A stretch of 64,000 nucleotides of DNA from Muribaculaceae bacterium (GTDB lineage: Bacteria; Bacteroidota; Bacteroidia; Bacteroidales; Muribaculaceae): assembly GCA_022508985.1 (NCBI GenBank), contig JAFLUA010000003.1:62001-126000 (forward strand), read 5' to 3'. The translations under genes were made by a program, and so were the position numbers. Position 1 is the stretch's first letter. Each line of letters begins with the position of its first letter. Below, piece by piece: positions 16,543 through 26,129 of the stretch. A model generated the notes under the pieces. It saw only the letters and a list, made by a program, of their open reading frames with translations. It searched no databases and had not been told where the DNA came from.

Positions 16543-17517
16543 ATGTCAACACTCGAACAAATAACGCACACTTATCAAGCCGATTTAGATCGGCTTAACA
16601 AACGTATTGAGAGCCAGTTACAGAGTTCTAATACGCTAATGAGCAGGATTATAATGTCGCACCTACGCACCAAAGGCAAGCAACTGAGACCTCTCTTGCT
16701 TATGATGTGTGCAAAAATATTTGGAGAGTTAAACGACAAAGTTTTTGCAGCGGCAGCCGCCGTTGAACTTATTCATAACGCATCACTGATACACGACGAT
16801 GTTGTCGACAACTCTATGACGCGTCGTGGATTGCCTACGGTCAATGCCGTATGGGACAACCACATTGCCGTTCTCGTTGGCGATTATTTCACATCGTCGG
16901 CAATGCAAGAAGCTATATCGACAGGCGACATCAGGATTGTAGACACGCTGTGTAAGCTTGGGCGCAACCTGTCTCTCGGCGAAATAGACCAGATTTATAA
17001 CGCTCGTGAGCATTGCCTCTGCGAAGAAAATTATTACCGCATAATCGACTATAAGACGGCTTCGCTGTTTGTTGCCAGCGCTGCTATGGGTTGTTATGCT
17101 ATCGAAGCGCCCGCCGAAGCTCGTGCGGCGCTTGAAGACTTCGCGCTACTCTTTGGCCGCTGCTTTCAGATTCGCGATGATGTTTTCGACTATTTCCCGT
17201 CGGAGCTCGTAGGCAAGCCCACCGGCAACGACTTGTGTGAAGGCAAGATAACGCTTCCGTTGCTGCACTTGCTTGCCGACAACGATTTACCCGAGCACGA
17301 CGAAATAATAGCTTTGCTTGAAAAAGACGCGCTTTCCAACGAAGAAATCGCTCGTCTACAGGCTTTGGCGCGCGACAAGGGTGGGATAGATTACGCCTTC
17401 GACGTGATGCATCGCTTGCGCGACGAAGCTTGTGAAAAACTCAATGTTTTAGGTAACGTCGACATTCGCAACGAGCTTGTATCACTTTTCGATTTCATCA
17501 TAGACCGTCAATTTTGA
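16543..17517 (+). CDS. ispB: All-trans polyprenyl diphosphate synthase (IspB-type)
   Basis: 324 residues. Elongates allylic diphosphates with isopentenyl diphosphate to the long chain of menaquinone. The first Asp-rich motif is LIHDDVVDNSMTRRG (about residue 85) and the second QIRDDVFDYFP (about 205) followed by GKPTGNDLCEGK. Bulky or small residues before the first motif set the chain length, which cannot be read here; octaprenyl or heptaprenyl are likely. One base separates its stop from the next gene, so an operon. Confidence 0.88.
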   Translation: MSTLEQITHTYQADLDRLNKRIESQLQSSNTLMSRIIMSHLRTKGKQLRPLLLMMCAKIFGELNDKVFAAAAAVELIHNASLIHDDVVDNSMTRRGLPTVNAVWDNHIAVLVGDYFTSSAMQEAISTGDIRIVDTLCKLGRNLSLGEIDQIYNAREHCLCEENYYRIIDYKTASLFVASAAMGCYAIEAPAEARAALEDFALLFGRCFQIRDDVFDYFPSELVGKPTGNDLCEGKITLPLLHLLADNDLPEHDEIIALLEKDALSNEEIARLQALARDKGGIDYAFDVMHRLRDEACEKLNVLGNVDIRNELVSLFDFIIDRQF

Positions 17518-17518
17518 T

Positions 17519-19585
17519 ATGGCAAAACAGGGCTCATACCTCGGTGGGATGCGTTCGCTGATATGGCTTTGCTTGGCCATTCTACTTGCCGCTTGTGCCA
17601 ATATGGGACGCCCCGAAGGTGGCGCTCGTGATGAAACACCACCACGCTTTGTGCGCTCCGACCCACAGCCGGGAGCCACGAATGTGACAAAAACGCGCCT
17701 GGTGGTATATTTCGATGAAAACATACAGCTCGAAGACGCTTTTTCTAAAGTAGTAGTATCGCCCGCCCAAAAACAACAACCATCGGTGAGCGCTAACGGA
17801 AAACGCCTCACAGTTGACATTCGCGACACCCTTATAGCCGACGCTACTTACACCATCGATTTTGCCGACGCCATCAAAGACCTCAATGAAGGTAACGTGC
17901 TCGATGGTTTTGCCCTCGATTTCTCAACAGGCGACAGCATCGATTCTCTTAGGATTTCTGGCATGGTATTGCAAGCCGAAAACCTCGAGCCGGCACAAGG
18001 TATGCTTGTTGGCGTTTACTCCAATCTGTCCGACACCGCAATCACCACTTTGCCTTTCGAGCGTATCGCACGCACAAATCAGTATGGCCATTTTACGATA
18101 CGAAACCTCAAGCCTGTCCCATACCGAGTGTATGCCATCAACGACCTCAACCGCGATTACCACTGGGATCGCTCGGAAGATGTCGCTTTTTACGACAGCC
18201 TCGTAATACCTACCGTTGAGCCTATATTCGTATCCGATACCCTCTATGCATCGTCCGGCGAAGATTCTATCGTAGAGCGTGCCGGTGTGCGTTACCTGCC
18301 GAACGACATCCTTTTGTCGTGGTTCAACGTCGGATACAAACCGCACTACCTAAGCGATTACAAGCGTGTCGACCGTCGGCGAATAACTCTCGCCTTTGGT
18401 GCTCCAGCCGACTCACTGCCTCGCGTTACCATAGCCGACGGAGCGCCGGGTATCGGTCGAGACATCTCCGAATGGGCTCTCCTAAAGGCTAACGCTACTC
18501 TCGATTCTCTCGAATATTGGATTTGCGACACCACGGTGCTCGCTTCCGATTCGCTACGACTATCGATTTCTTATTTCAAAACCGACACCACCGACCAATT
18601 GGCGTGGACAAACGATACTTTGAGATTTTTCTATAGAGAACAAGCAAAAAAAGTAAACAAAAAAGAGAAAAAAGACGAAGAGCCTCGCTTTACTGTCGAT
18701 AGCATTAGCGGAGACACAACTTTCTTGCCTCCGGCCGACTTGGAATATCTCACAATCCAAGCCGTCGGGTCTACGACACAAGAGCTCAATAAACCTTTAC
18801 GCATTTCTACTAATTTACCTCTTGCCGATGTTAACTACAAAGGTGTGCGCCTCGAAGTCCTCGAAGACACTCTATGGAAAGAGGTGAAGGCCGATTTAGT
18901 ACCCGATTCGGCCGACATCTTATTAATGAAGCGCATCGACTATGATTGGAAAGGCGGCACAAAATACCGACTAACGGTCGATTCTCTTGCTTTTACGAGC
19001 ATATATGGGCCCTGGAACAAAGATTTCAAGCACGAATTCACCGTAAAGAACCTTGAAGACTACTCCAATATCAAGTTTGTATTGCCGGGACTCGACTCTC
19101 TTCAAGCTGTTGTCCAGCTTTTGAATGCCGCCGACGTCGTCGTTTATGAAGGAATAAAATTGCCTGAAGAAGGAAGCGTAGATATGCGCTTCATCGCTCC
19201 TGGAACATATTACGCCCGTCTGTTTATCGATAGCAACGCTAACGGAAAGTGGGATACCGGAAATCCCATCGACAGCGTTTTGACTCAACCTGAAGAAGTT
19301 TACTATTTTGCAAAGAAACTCGACCTTAAAAAGAATTGGGATATCGAACAAACTTGGAATATCGATGAACTCGCAATAGATGTCCAGAAACCTTATGCCA
19401 TAAAGAAAAATCGACCCAAACTCAAGCGTGGCGAAGCTCCACCTGTCGATGAAGACGAGGATGCAGACGATGATAATTATAACCCCTTCGACCGAACGGG
19501 CCGAAATAATTCAGGCACATCGGGCTCTAATCGTAACACTTCGACAGGGTCCGGCTCTAACGGCATGAGGCGAACTAATTTCTAA
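17519..19585 (+). CDS. Ig-like (Big_5/SbsA-type) domain lipoprotein
   Basis: 688 residues. Lipobox LLAAC near residue 26, then RPEGGARDETPPRFV and an SbsA-like Ig domain (PQPGATNVTKTRLVVYFDENIQL, about 45-135), a CNA_B/carboxypeptidase-like fold (GHFTIRNLKPVPYRVYAINDLN) and further beta-rich modules. The tail after about 625 is low-complexity with Asp/Glu then Asn/Ser/Gly. This is a widespread, conserved Bacteroidota envelope lipoprotein of unknown role. A second in-frame ATG at 17549 would also give a good signal peptide. It sits between ispB and the LOG gene with spacing of 1 and 5 bp. Confidence 0.72.
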   Translation: MAKQGSYLGGMRSLIWLCLAILLAACANMGRPEGGARDETPPRFVRSDPQPGATNVTKTRLVVYFDENIQLEDAFSKVVVSPAQKQQPSVSANGKRLTVDIRDTLIADATYTIDFADAIKDLNEGNVLDGFALDFSTGDSIDSLRISGMVLQAENLEPAQGMLVGVYSNLSDTAITTLPFERIARTNQYGHFTIRNLKPVPYRVYAINDLNRDYHWDRSEDVAFYDSLVIPTVEPIFVSDTLYASSGEDSIVERAGVRYLPNDILLSWFNVGYKPHYLSDYKRVDRRRITLAFGAPADSLPRVTIADGAPGIGRDISEWALLKANATLDSLEYWICDTTVLASDSLRLSISYFKTDTTDQLAWTNDTLRFFYREQAKKVNKKEKKDEEPRFTVDSISGDTTFLPPADLEYLTIQAVGSTTQELNKPLRISTNLPLADVNYKGVRLEVLEDTLWKEVKADLVPDSADILLMKRIDYDWKGGTKYRLTVDSLAFTSIYGPWNKDFKHEFTVKNLEDYSNIKFVLPGLDSLQAVVQLLNAADVVVYEGIKLPEEGSVDMRFIAPGTYYARLFIDSNANGKWDTGNPIDSVLTQPEEVYYFAKKLDLKKNWDIEQTWNIDELAIDVQKPYAIKKNRPKLKRGEAPPVDEDEDADDDNYNPFDRTGRNNSGTSGSNRNTSTGSGSNGMRRTNF

Positions 19586-19590
19586 AATCG

Positions 19591-20163
19591 ATGAACGACG
19601 CTATTACTGTATATTGCGCCTCCGCCACTAACTTACCCGACGTTTATATTGCCGCGGCACAACAACTGGGCTCCGTCATCGCAAAAAAGGGGCTCACGTT
19701 GATAACGGGTGCCGGGCGCACCGGACTCATGGGTGCTATTGCCGATGCCGCATTGGCTAACGGCGGAAAGGTCGTGGGTATCATACCGCAATTTATGGTA
19801 GAACGAAGCTGGAATCACACCGGATTATCGCAAATATTAACCGTGAAGAGTATGCACGAACGCAAAGCCACCATGGCGGCTATGAGTCGTGCCGCAATCG
19901 CGCTACCCGGAGGAATCGGCACTTTTGAAGAACTGACAGAGATAATCACGTGGCGACAGCTGGGCCTTTTCAGTGGCAACATCGTAATATATAATGTCAA
20001 CGACTATTACGCTCCACTTTTACAGATGCTCGACAAGGCCATCGACGAAGGTTTTATGCGGCCCGACCATAGAAAACTCTTTAGTGTTGTATCTACTGCC
20101 GAAGAGGCTGTTGAGGCTGCTCTCGACAATAATGCGCAACAATCGTTCTCGCCTAAATTCTGA
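19591..20163 (+). CDS. LOG-family nucleotide 5'-monophosphate phosphoribohydrolase-like protein
   Basis: 190 residues, Rossmann-like. The family signature PGGIGTFEELTE is at about 110-121, preceded by SMHERKATM, both part of the nucleotide site of LOG proteins that release the base from (cytokinin) nucleoside monophosphates. In bacteria without plant hosts the natural substrate is probably AMP or a related nucleotide. Length and motifs are normal for the TIGR00730 group. Confidence 0.88.
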   Translation: MNDAITVYCASATNLPDVYIAAAQQLGSVIAKKGLTLITGAGRTGLMGAIADAALANGGKVVGIIPQFMVERSWNHTGLSQILTVKSMHERKATMAAMSRAAIALPGGIGTFEELTEIITWRQLGLFSGNIVIYNVNDYYAPLLQMLDKAIDEGFMRPDHRKLFSVVSTAEEAVEAALDNNAQQSFSPKF

Positions 20164-20196
20164 TATTATATCATTCATAGCCAATCAATTTGCAAT

Positions 20197-20904
20197 ATGC
20201 CGACCTTTATATTTGCGCATACAACAATCACCCTCACCACAGGGCTCGCCCCCGAGGCCTTGGCTAGTGCTTTGTCGGCAAATGTTGTGCTTACAATCAT
20301 ACTATTCTCTATGATAGTGCTGATGGCCTTCAATATTGGCGAAATTTCTCGAGCACTGAAAAGCTACCGACACGAATTGTGGAACATACGTCGGCGACCC
20401 AATGTCTTTGATGACGACAACACAGTATCGGTGCCGGCGTCGCTCTCTCTTGCGCTTATATTTATCGTTTTCGGAGGCATTGTGTTGTATTACATTCCGG
20501 CATTGCCTATCCACCCTTCTCTCGTCGGCGTTTTATCGGCAATGGCCTTGCTGGCTATATATTTTATTTTTCGGCTCGTTATATATCGCACTCTGGGATA
20601 TACTTTTGCCGACAAAGACGGCAAGCGACAGCTTGTTAATGGTTTTCTTGCAACCCAAGCCTATGCCGGCCTTTCGATGATAATTCCGGCGTTTCTGTTG
20701 GTGTATAAACCCGAATGGCGATTATTTTTGCTAATAACATCATTATCAGTTTATTGCATCGCAAATATCATTTTTATTGGAAAAGGCTTTAGAATTTTTT
20801 ATCGCAATTTCCAATCGTTGCTTTATTTTATTTTGTACCTTTGCGCCGTTGAAATTATACCTGTGCTCGCTATATGCCGCATAAGTGCATATATGTGGTC
20901 GTAG
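20197..20904 (+). CDS. DUF4271 integral membrane protein
   Basis: 235 residues with about six hydrophobic segments (about 25-47, 85-107, 113-130, 150-168, 175-197, 203-225) and a charged loop around 50-75. It matches the Bacteroidota DUF4271 family by layout and by its fixed position directly upstream of hemD. Function unknown. A TACCTTTG element at 20836-20843, inside its 3' end, could be a separate promoter for hemD. Confidence 0.75.
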   Translation: MPTFIFAHTTITLTTGLAPEALASALSANVVLTIILFSMIVLMAFNIGEISRALKSYRHELWNIRRRPNVFDDDNTVSVPASLSLALIFIVFGGIVLYYIPALPIHPSLVGVLSAMALLAIYFIFRLVIYRTLGYTFADKDGKRQLVNGFLATQAYAGLSMIIPAFLLVYKPEWRLFLLITSLSVYCIANIIFIGKGFRIFYRNFQSLLYFILYLCAVEIIPVLAICRISAYMWS

Positions 20905-20935
20905 TTTTATAGTGTTTGAAACAAGATCTATAATT

Positions 20936-21688
20936 GTGAAAATAAAGAAGATATTAGTATCACAACCAAAGCCGACTTCCGATAAATCGCCTTATTTCGA
21001 CCTTGCTGAGAAGTATGGTGTCGAGGTCGTATTCCGCCCCTTTATTAAAGTTGAAGGGCTTTCTGCCAAAGATTTCCGTCAGCAGAAAGTTAACATTGCG
21101 GATTATACGGCAATAATATTTACGGCTAAAACAGCAATCGACCATTTCTTCCGTCTATGCGAAGAAATGCGCATCAACATACCAGTTACTATGAAATATT
21201 TCTGCACCAGCGAATTGGTTGCCAACTACTTGCAGAAATATATCGTATATCGTAAACGCAAAATTTTTGCTGCTAAAACAGGTCGCCTTATCGACCTTAT
21301 TCCTGCAATGCAGAAGCACAAGACCGAGAAATTTTTGCTCGCTGTTAGCGATGTTAACAACGGAAGCGAAATAGCGTTATTGGCCGAGCACAAATTAAGC
21401 GTTACAGCGGCTACTATGTATCGCACTGTCAGCAACGATTTTACCGAAGATGAGCCTTTCGACTATAACATGCTCGTTTTCTTTAGCCCTCCCGGTGTAG
21501 AATCGCTACTCAAAAACTTCCCCGATTTCAAGCAGGGCGATATCGTGATAGCAGCTCTTGGCAGCGCTACTGCTAAATCGGTTGTCGATTCGGGCCTTCG
21601 TCTCGACATTGAAGCTCCGGTTCCTGAAGCACCGTCGATGCCCGCGGCCATTGACCTATACCTCTCTAAAAACAAAGGTAAGATTTAA
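20936..21688 (+). CDS. hemD: Uroporphyrinogen-III synthase
   Basis: 250 residues starting at GTG 20936 (VKIKKILVSQPKP, a conserved beginning in Bacteroidales). The frame is open further upstream, but that part overlaps the previous gene and lacks similarity. Conserved stretches KSPYFDLAEKYGV, FRPFIKVEGLSAK and FFSPPGVESLLKNFP fit HemD, which closes and flips the D ring of hydroxymethylbilane in haem synthesis. Rest of the haem pathway is not in this window. It lies 8 bp before rnpA. Confidence 0.85.
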   Translation: MKIKKILVSQPKPTSDKSPYFDLAEKYGVEVVFRPFIKVEGLSAKDFRQQKVNIADYTAIIFTAKTAIDHFFRLCEEMRINIPVTMKYFCTSELVANYLQKYIVYRKRKIFAAKTGRLIDLIPAMQKHKTEKFLLAVSDVNNGSEIALLAEHKLSVTAATMYRTVSNDFTEDEPFDYNMLVFFSPPGVESLLKNFPDFKQGDIVIAALGSATAKSVVDSGLRLDIEAPVPEAPSMPAAIDLYLSKNKGKI

Positions 21689-21696
21689 TATTGCCC

Positions 21697-22122
21697 GTGA
21701 AAACTTTCGGGCTATATAAGAAAGAAAAACTCTGTTCACTCCGCGCTATTGAATTACTATTCAAGCCGGATGGCGCAGAGTTTTCGCGTTTATGTTTTCC
21801 GCTTAGAGCTGTGGCCAGAACAAACAGCGAGCGCTCGTCCGACGCCTCTATTGCCTTTTTGATAACGGTGCCTAAAAAACGTCTGCGCCATGCTGTCGAC
21901 AGGGTGCTCATGCGGCGCCGAATACGCGAGGCGTATCGGTTGAACCATCACAACTGCATCTTGCCCGAAAGCCTTCGTATCGATATTGGTTTTGTTTACG
22001 TGGCAAGCAACATTGTCGCTTATCAAGTCATTGATAAGGCTATGAAAAAAATCTTGGCGGCGGTATCGGAGCACTACTGCGGCGGTGACTTACTACAAAA
22101 CACTCAGGAGCTACCGGAATGA
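21697..22122 (+). CDS. rnpA: Ribonuclease P protein component
   Basis: About 141 residues from GTG 21697 (a TTG two codons earlier is also possible; there is no ATG before the conserved start [11 protein letters not shown]). RNase P protein binds M1 RNA to remove tRNA 5' leaders. The RNR-type basic motif is clear: [18 protein letters not shown] at about 69-86. The stop overlaps the yidD start as ATGA. Confidence 0.9.
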   Translation: MKTFGLYKKEKLCSLRAIELLFKPDGAEFSRLCFPLRAVARTNSERSSDASIAFLITVPKKRLRHAVDRVLMRRRIREAYRLNHHNCILPESLRIDIGFVYVASNIVAYQVIDKAMKKILAAVSEHYCGGDLLQNTQELPE

Positions 22123-22340
22123 AAAAGATAATAGTGTGGATTCTATGTCTGCCGATACACTTTTATCGTGCCTGCATTTCGCCCTACACGCCGCCTTCGT
22201 GCCGTTTTACGCCTTCGTGTAGCCAGTATGCCTTAGAGGCTTTACGCAAACATGGCCCGATAAAAGGTTTATACCTATCGGTAAAACGCATCTTGCGATG
22301 CCACCCTTGGGGAGGTAGCGGCTACGACCCAGTTCCTTAG
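22119..22340 (+). CDS. yidD: YidD membrane-protein insertion efficiency factor
   Basis: 73 residues. YidD assists YidC-dependent insertion at the inner membrane. The family signature [17 protein letters not shown] (about 26-42) and LKR-type [13 protein letters not shown] end are both present. It is coupled to rnpA by ATGA and followed three bases later by the TatD-like gene, the classic rnpA-yidD arrangement. Confidence 0.95.
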   Translation: MKKIIVWILCLPIHFYRACISPYTPPSCRFTPSCSQYALEALRKHGPIKGLYLSVKRILRCHPWGGSGYDPVP

Positions 22341-22343
22341 ATT

Positions 22344-22886
22344 ATGTCTACCGATAATCCTCTTGCTAAATTTGTCGACATACACGCACATTCGCGCTGT
22401 GCTCCCGATATTATATGCTCGGTAGAACCCGATTTTGAGATAGAAAGTGCCTATGGACAAGCATGGTATAGCGTAGGCATACATCCTTGGAGCACAGTAA
22501 ACGAGATATCGGCCGCTACAATTGAAAATCTACTGATTCGTAGCCGCGACATACGCGTCGTGGCCATTGGAGAATGTGGTCTGGACAAAAATCGTGGAGG
22601 AAGGCCCGATTACCAGGAAGAAATTTTCCGACTACATATCGATATCTCTGAATCTCTTCAAAAGCCATTGATAATACACTGCGTAGGCCGTTATGGTCGC
22701 CTATTAGACCTTTACCGCGAAACCGCGCCAACGCAACAATGGGTTATACACGGTTTTAGCGGTAAAGCAGAGCTCGCGCGACAACTCATTGCAGCAGGAT
22801 TTTATATTTCGCTTGGGCCTCGTAGCAATTCATCTCTAAGAGCCATTATCCCCAAGGAGCGGCGATATGAGGAAAGCGATGCATAA
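22344..22886 (+). CDS. TatD-family hydrolase, C-terminally shortened
   Basis: 180 residues; TatD proteins usually have 210-260. Metal-binding parts seen: FVDIHAHSR (HxH, residues about 11-17), YSVGIHPWS, AIGECGLD (Glu), IIHCVGR and VIHGFSG (His). The final Asp block appears as YEESD, right at the C-terminus, and the helix that normally follows it is absent; the next 90 bases carry no matching frame. It may be a natural short form or a truncated, weakly active relic. TatD enzymes are metal-dependent 3'-5' DNA exonucleases or D-aminoacyl-type hydrolases. Confidence 0.7.
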   Translation: MSTDNPLAKFVDIHAHSRCAPDIICSVEPDFEIESAYGQAWYSVGIHPWSTVNEISAATIENLLIRSRDIRVVAIGECGLDKNRGGRPDYQEEIFRLHIDISESLQKPLIIHCVGRYGRLLDLYRETAPTQQWVIHGFSGKAELARQLIAAGFYISLGPRSNSSLRAIIPKERRYEESDA

Positions 22887-22980
22887 AACTTTACAAGTGC
22901 AAAATTTCATTAAAAGCGCTCGCTCGTTGTAATAATTTCCAGCGTTCTACGTCTTATATATAAAACTCTACAAATCTATA

Positions 22981-23652
22981 ATGATAATCACTTTACGCGA
23001 CATTAATAAGACATATCCGGGTGCGGTGCCTCTACATGTACTCAAAGATATCAACCTCGATATAGAAACAGGCGAGCTTGTCGCTATTATGGGTGCGTCA
23101 GGCTCAGGCAAATCTACACTGCTCAACATTCTCGGCATACTCGACAACTACGATAGCGGTGAATACTACCTCAACGATGTATTGATAAAAAATCTTAGCG
23201 AAAACCGGGCGGCTGAATTACGTAATCGCATGATAGGTTTTGTATTTCAATCCTTCAATCTTATCAGCTATAAAAACGCCCTTGAAAATGTGGCATTACC
23301 ACTATTCTATCGCGGTGTTAGCAGAAAGAAACGCAACATCATGGCCATGGAGCAGCTCGAACGAATGGGTCTGTCCGATAGAGTGCACCACCTGCCGGGT
23401 GAGCTATCGGGCGGCCAAAAACAACGTGTGGCGATAGCGCGGGCCTTGGTTACTCAACCTTCTATTATTCTCGCCGACGAACCCACGGGCGCGCTCGACT
23501 CACGCACCTCGAGCGAGGTTATGGATGTGTTCCGGCAGCTTAATGCCGATGGCATGACCGTCGTAATCGTAACACACGACCCCGTCGTCGGCAGCGCCAC
23601 AAATAGGATTATACAGATTGTAGACGGACAAATAGGCCTGCCCAATGTTTGA
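22981..23652 (+). CDS. ABC transporter ATP-binding protein (MacB/LolD type)
   Basis: 223 residues, a single ATPase. Walker A GASGSGKST (about 38-46), Q-loop, signature LSGGQKQRVAIAR, Walker B IILADEPTGALD and the switch His in VTHDP. It opens a five-gene export cassette and overlaps the first permease by 8 bp. LolD-like and MacB-like ATPases are alike; the downstream fusion protein and TolC favour an export pump rather than lipoprotein release. Confidence 0.9.
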   Translation: MIITLRDINKTYPGAVPLHVLKDINLDIETGELVAIMGASGSGKSTLLNILGILDNYDSGEYYLNDVLIKNLSENRAAELRNRMIGFVFQSFNLISYKNALENVALPLFYRGVSRKKRNIMAMEQLERMGLSDRVHHLPGELSGGQKQRVAIARALVTQPSIILADEPTGALDSRTSSEVMDVFRQLNADGMTVVIVTHDPVVGSATNRIIQIVDGQIGLPNV

Positions 23653-24853
23653 TTTGATACATGAAATAGCTCAGACTCTGCGTAACAATAGGCTGAGAAC
23701 GATGCTCACAGGGCTCGCTGTAGCTTGGGGCATTTTCATGTTGATATTATTGCTTGGTGCGGCACGTGGCGTGCTTAACTCTTTTAATGACAATGTCGAC
23801 CACGTCAACACTATTCGATTCTATGGTGGTCGCACTTCTATTCCTTATCGAGGATATAAAGACGGACGATATATCGAATTGCGAGGCTCCGACATGGAGG
23901 CTATGATGCGCGAGACTCCGGGTGTAAAAAGTGTTATCGCGTATGCATCGGTCGACACCGCCAAAATTTTCACCGAGCGCGACTATACAGGGGGCTTCAA
24001 TGCCGTTTATCCCGAAGTGGCCGAGTTCAATAAGATTAAAATGAAGTACGGCCGTTTCGTTAACAATCGCGATATATCCGAAGGACGACGCGTTGTTGTG
24101 CTGCATGAGAAAAACGCCCGTATTCTTTTTGGCGACGACAGCTCCGCCGTCGGTAAGGTTGTGCGCTCTCTCAACCTCGCCTGGACTGTTGTCGGTGTGT
24201 ATACACACGAGTGGTTAGACGCTTCATACGTGCCTTTTTCAACATACAAAGCTCTAACCGGAAATCGCGACTATGCTTATATGCTCGAGGCCACCGTCGA
24301 TGGCATGAAAACAATCGACGACGGCAACGCCGTTGAGAATTCATTGCGTGGCTCCCTCGCCAAAATTCACACCTTCTCTCCCAATGACAACAGCGCCGTG
24401 TGGACGTGGAACAGATTCACATCTTATCTCACCAATGCAGCCGCTCTCGGCTACCTCGACATGGCGGTATGGATTATCGGTCTTTTCACCCTATTGTCGG
24501 GCATTGTCGGCGTTAGCAACATTATGTTTGTATCGGTGCGAGAACGCACTCACGAGATAGGCATACGTCGGGCTATAGGCGCCAAGCCGCGAGCTATTCT
24601 CGCTCAGATAATATCGGAGGGCGTAGCCATTACCGCTATTTTTGGTTATATAGGAGTCTTTTTAGGTATGGCCATACTCCAAGTTATCAACGCGGTGCAA
24701 GGTAATAGCGATGGATTTAAGAATCCAACCGTCGATATTAACATAGCAATAAAAGTTACGATTGTGCTTATCATTGCAGGGGCTATTGCTGGCCTATTCC
24801 CGGCATTAAAGGCCATAAAAGTTAAACCGGTAGAGGCGTTACGCGACGAATGA
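23645..24853 (+). CDS. MacB-type ABC permease 1
   Basis: 402 residues: membrane segment at about 20-42, a MacB_PCD periplasmic domain (about 45-260), then an FtsX domain with three segments (about 278-305, 325-350, 365-390). RERTHEIGIRRAIGAKP and the terminal LKAIKVKPVEALRDE are the usual FtsX cytoplasmic motifs. It overlaps genes on both sides (8 and 4 bp). Confidence 0.88.
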   Translation: MFDLIHEIAQTLRNNRLRTMLTGLAVAWGIFMLILLLGAARGVLNSFNDNVDHVNTIRFYGGRTSIPYRGYKDGRYIELRGSDMEAMMRETPGVKSVIAYASVDTAKIFTERDYTGGFNAVYPEVAEFNKIKMKYGRFVNNRDISEGRRVVVLHEKNARILFGDDSSAVGKVVRSLNLAWTVVGVYTHEWLDASYVPFSTYKALTGNRDYAYMLEATVDGMKTIDDGNAVENSLRGSLAKIHTFSPNDNSAVWTWNRFTSYLTNAAALGYLDMAVWIIGLFTLLSGIVGVSNIMFVSVRERTHEIGIRRAIGAKPRAILAQIISEGVAITAIFGYIGVFLGMAILQVINAVQGNSDGFKNPTVDINIAIKVTIVLIIAGAIAGLFPALKAIKVKPVEALRDE

Positions 24854-26097
24854 GACCGACAATCTTCGACATAGAAAACTGGAGCGAAATAGGTGCCACT
24901 CTGGCGCGGAATAAAACACGCACCTTTCTGACGGCTTTCGGCATTTTCTGGGGCACGGCTATGCTCGCCATGTTATGGGGCGGCGCTAACGGCTTTGAAG
25001 GCATTATGCGACGCAATTTTGCCGGCTTCTCCACAAATCTTGGCGCATGCTTCCCCGGCTCGCGCTCAATATCGTATAAGGGCTACAACAAAGGCTCGTA
25101 TTACTCTATGACTATGCAAGACGTCGAAGCTATTCGACGTGTGGCGCCTGCCATTGAGAGTTCTTCACCTATGGTAAACATATCGGTAAACGCAGCATAC
25201 GGCATGAGGTCGAAAGCAGGATACGCTTTAGGCGTCGAAAGCGATTATGCCAAAATTCTGATACCGGTAATATCTGAAGGCCGTTTTATCAATGCCGCCG
25301 ACGTCTCCGGCAAAAAGAAGGTGGTTGTTCTGGGACGTAATGTTGCAAACGAGCTGTTTGGAGGAGAATCGCCTTTAGGCAAGTTCATAAATTTAAACGG
25401 CGTTTATTTTATGTGCATCGGCGTTGCTTCACAGCTGTCCGACGCAAGCATCGGAAATAGAATCGACGACAGCTATGTGTTGCCTATAACAACCTTGCGC
25501 AATGCCTTTAACTATGGCAACAAGATACATTTCTTTGTCTACACCGCACCTCAAGGAAAGTCGCCAAGCGATAACAACAAAGTAATACGCCGCATTTTAT
25601 CGGTGGCCCACAGCATCGACCCCGCAGATGAGCGAGCTGTGCAATTTATGGATATCTCTGAAATGTTCAAGATGGTCGACGGCCTATTCCTTGGGCTCGG
25701 TATATTAGCTCTGTTTGTAGGCTTTGGCTCTTTAATGGCCGGTATTATTGGCGTTGGGAATATTATGTGGATTGTGGTAAAAGAGCGCACTCATGAGTTT
25801 GGCATTCGCCGCGCTATAGGTGCCACGCCGGCCAACATTACCGTCCAAGTGCTGTCGGAAAGCGTCATGCTTACTCTCATAGCCGGCACTGCCGGTGTGT
25901 GCTTTGCCGCTTTGGTCCTCGGCATTGCCGATAAGATGACAATGCAACCGGTGTTGGGACCCGCCGGATTCCAACTAGCTTTTGCCACTGCCGTAGGCAT
26001 CGTTGCTGCATTCTTCGTCTTAGGCTCGATTGCCGGCACACTACCCGCAGTCAAAGCCATGAAAATTAAACCGATAGAAGCTATTCGCGATAAATAA
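24850..26097 (+). CDS. MacB-type ABC permease 2
   Basis: 415 residues, paralogous to the preceding permease with the same layout: N-terminal segment, MacB_PCD domain, FtsX domain with KERTHEFGIRRAIGATP and ending KAMKIKPIEAIRDK. The two probably form a heterodimer around one ATPase dimer, instead of the homodimeric ATPase-permease fusion of enterobacterial MacB. Starts by ATGA overlap with permease 1. Confidence 0.88.
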   Translation: MRPTIFDIENWSEIGATLARNKTRTFLTAFGIFWGTAMLAMLWGGANGFEGIMRRNFAGFSTNLGACFPGSRSISYKGYNKGSYYSMTMQDVEAIRRVAPAIESSSPMVNISVNAAYGMRSKAGYALGVESDYAKILIPVISEGRFINAADVSGKKKVVVLGRNVANELFGGESPLGKFINLNGVYFMCIGVASQLSDASIGNRIDDSYVLPITTLRNAFNYGNKIHFFVYTAPQGKSPSDNNKVIRRILSVAHSIDPADERAVQFMDISEMFKMVDGLFLGLGILALFVGFGSLMAGIIGVGNIMWIVVKERTHEFGIRRAIGATPANITVQVLSESVMLTLIAGTAGVCFAALVLGIADKMTMQPVLGPAGFQLAFATAVGIVAAFFVLGSIAGTLPAVKAMKIKPIEAIRDK

Positions 26098-26129
26098 TAA
26101 AATCAAACAACCTCTTTTCAATCTATAAA

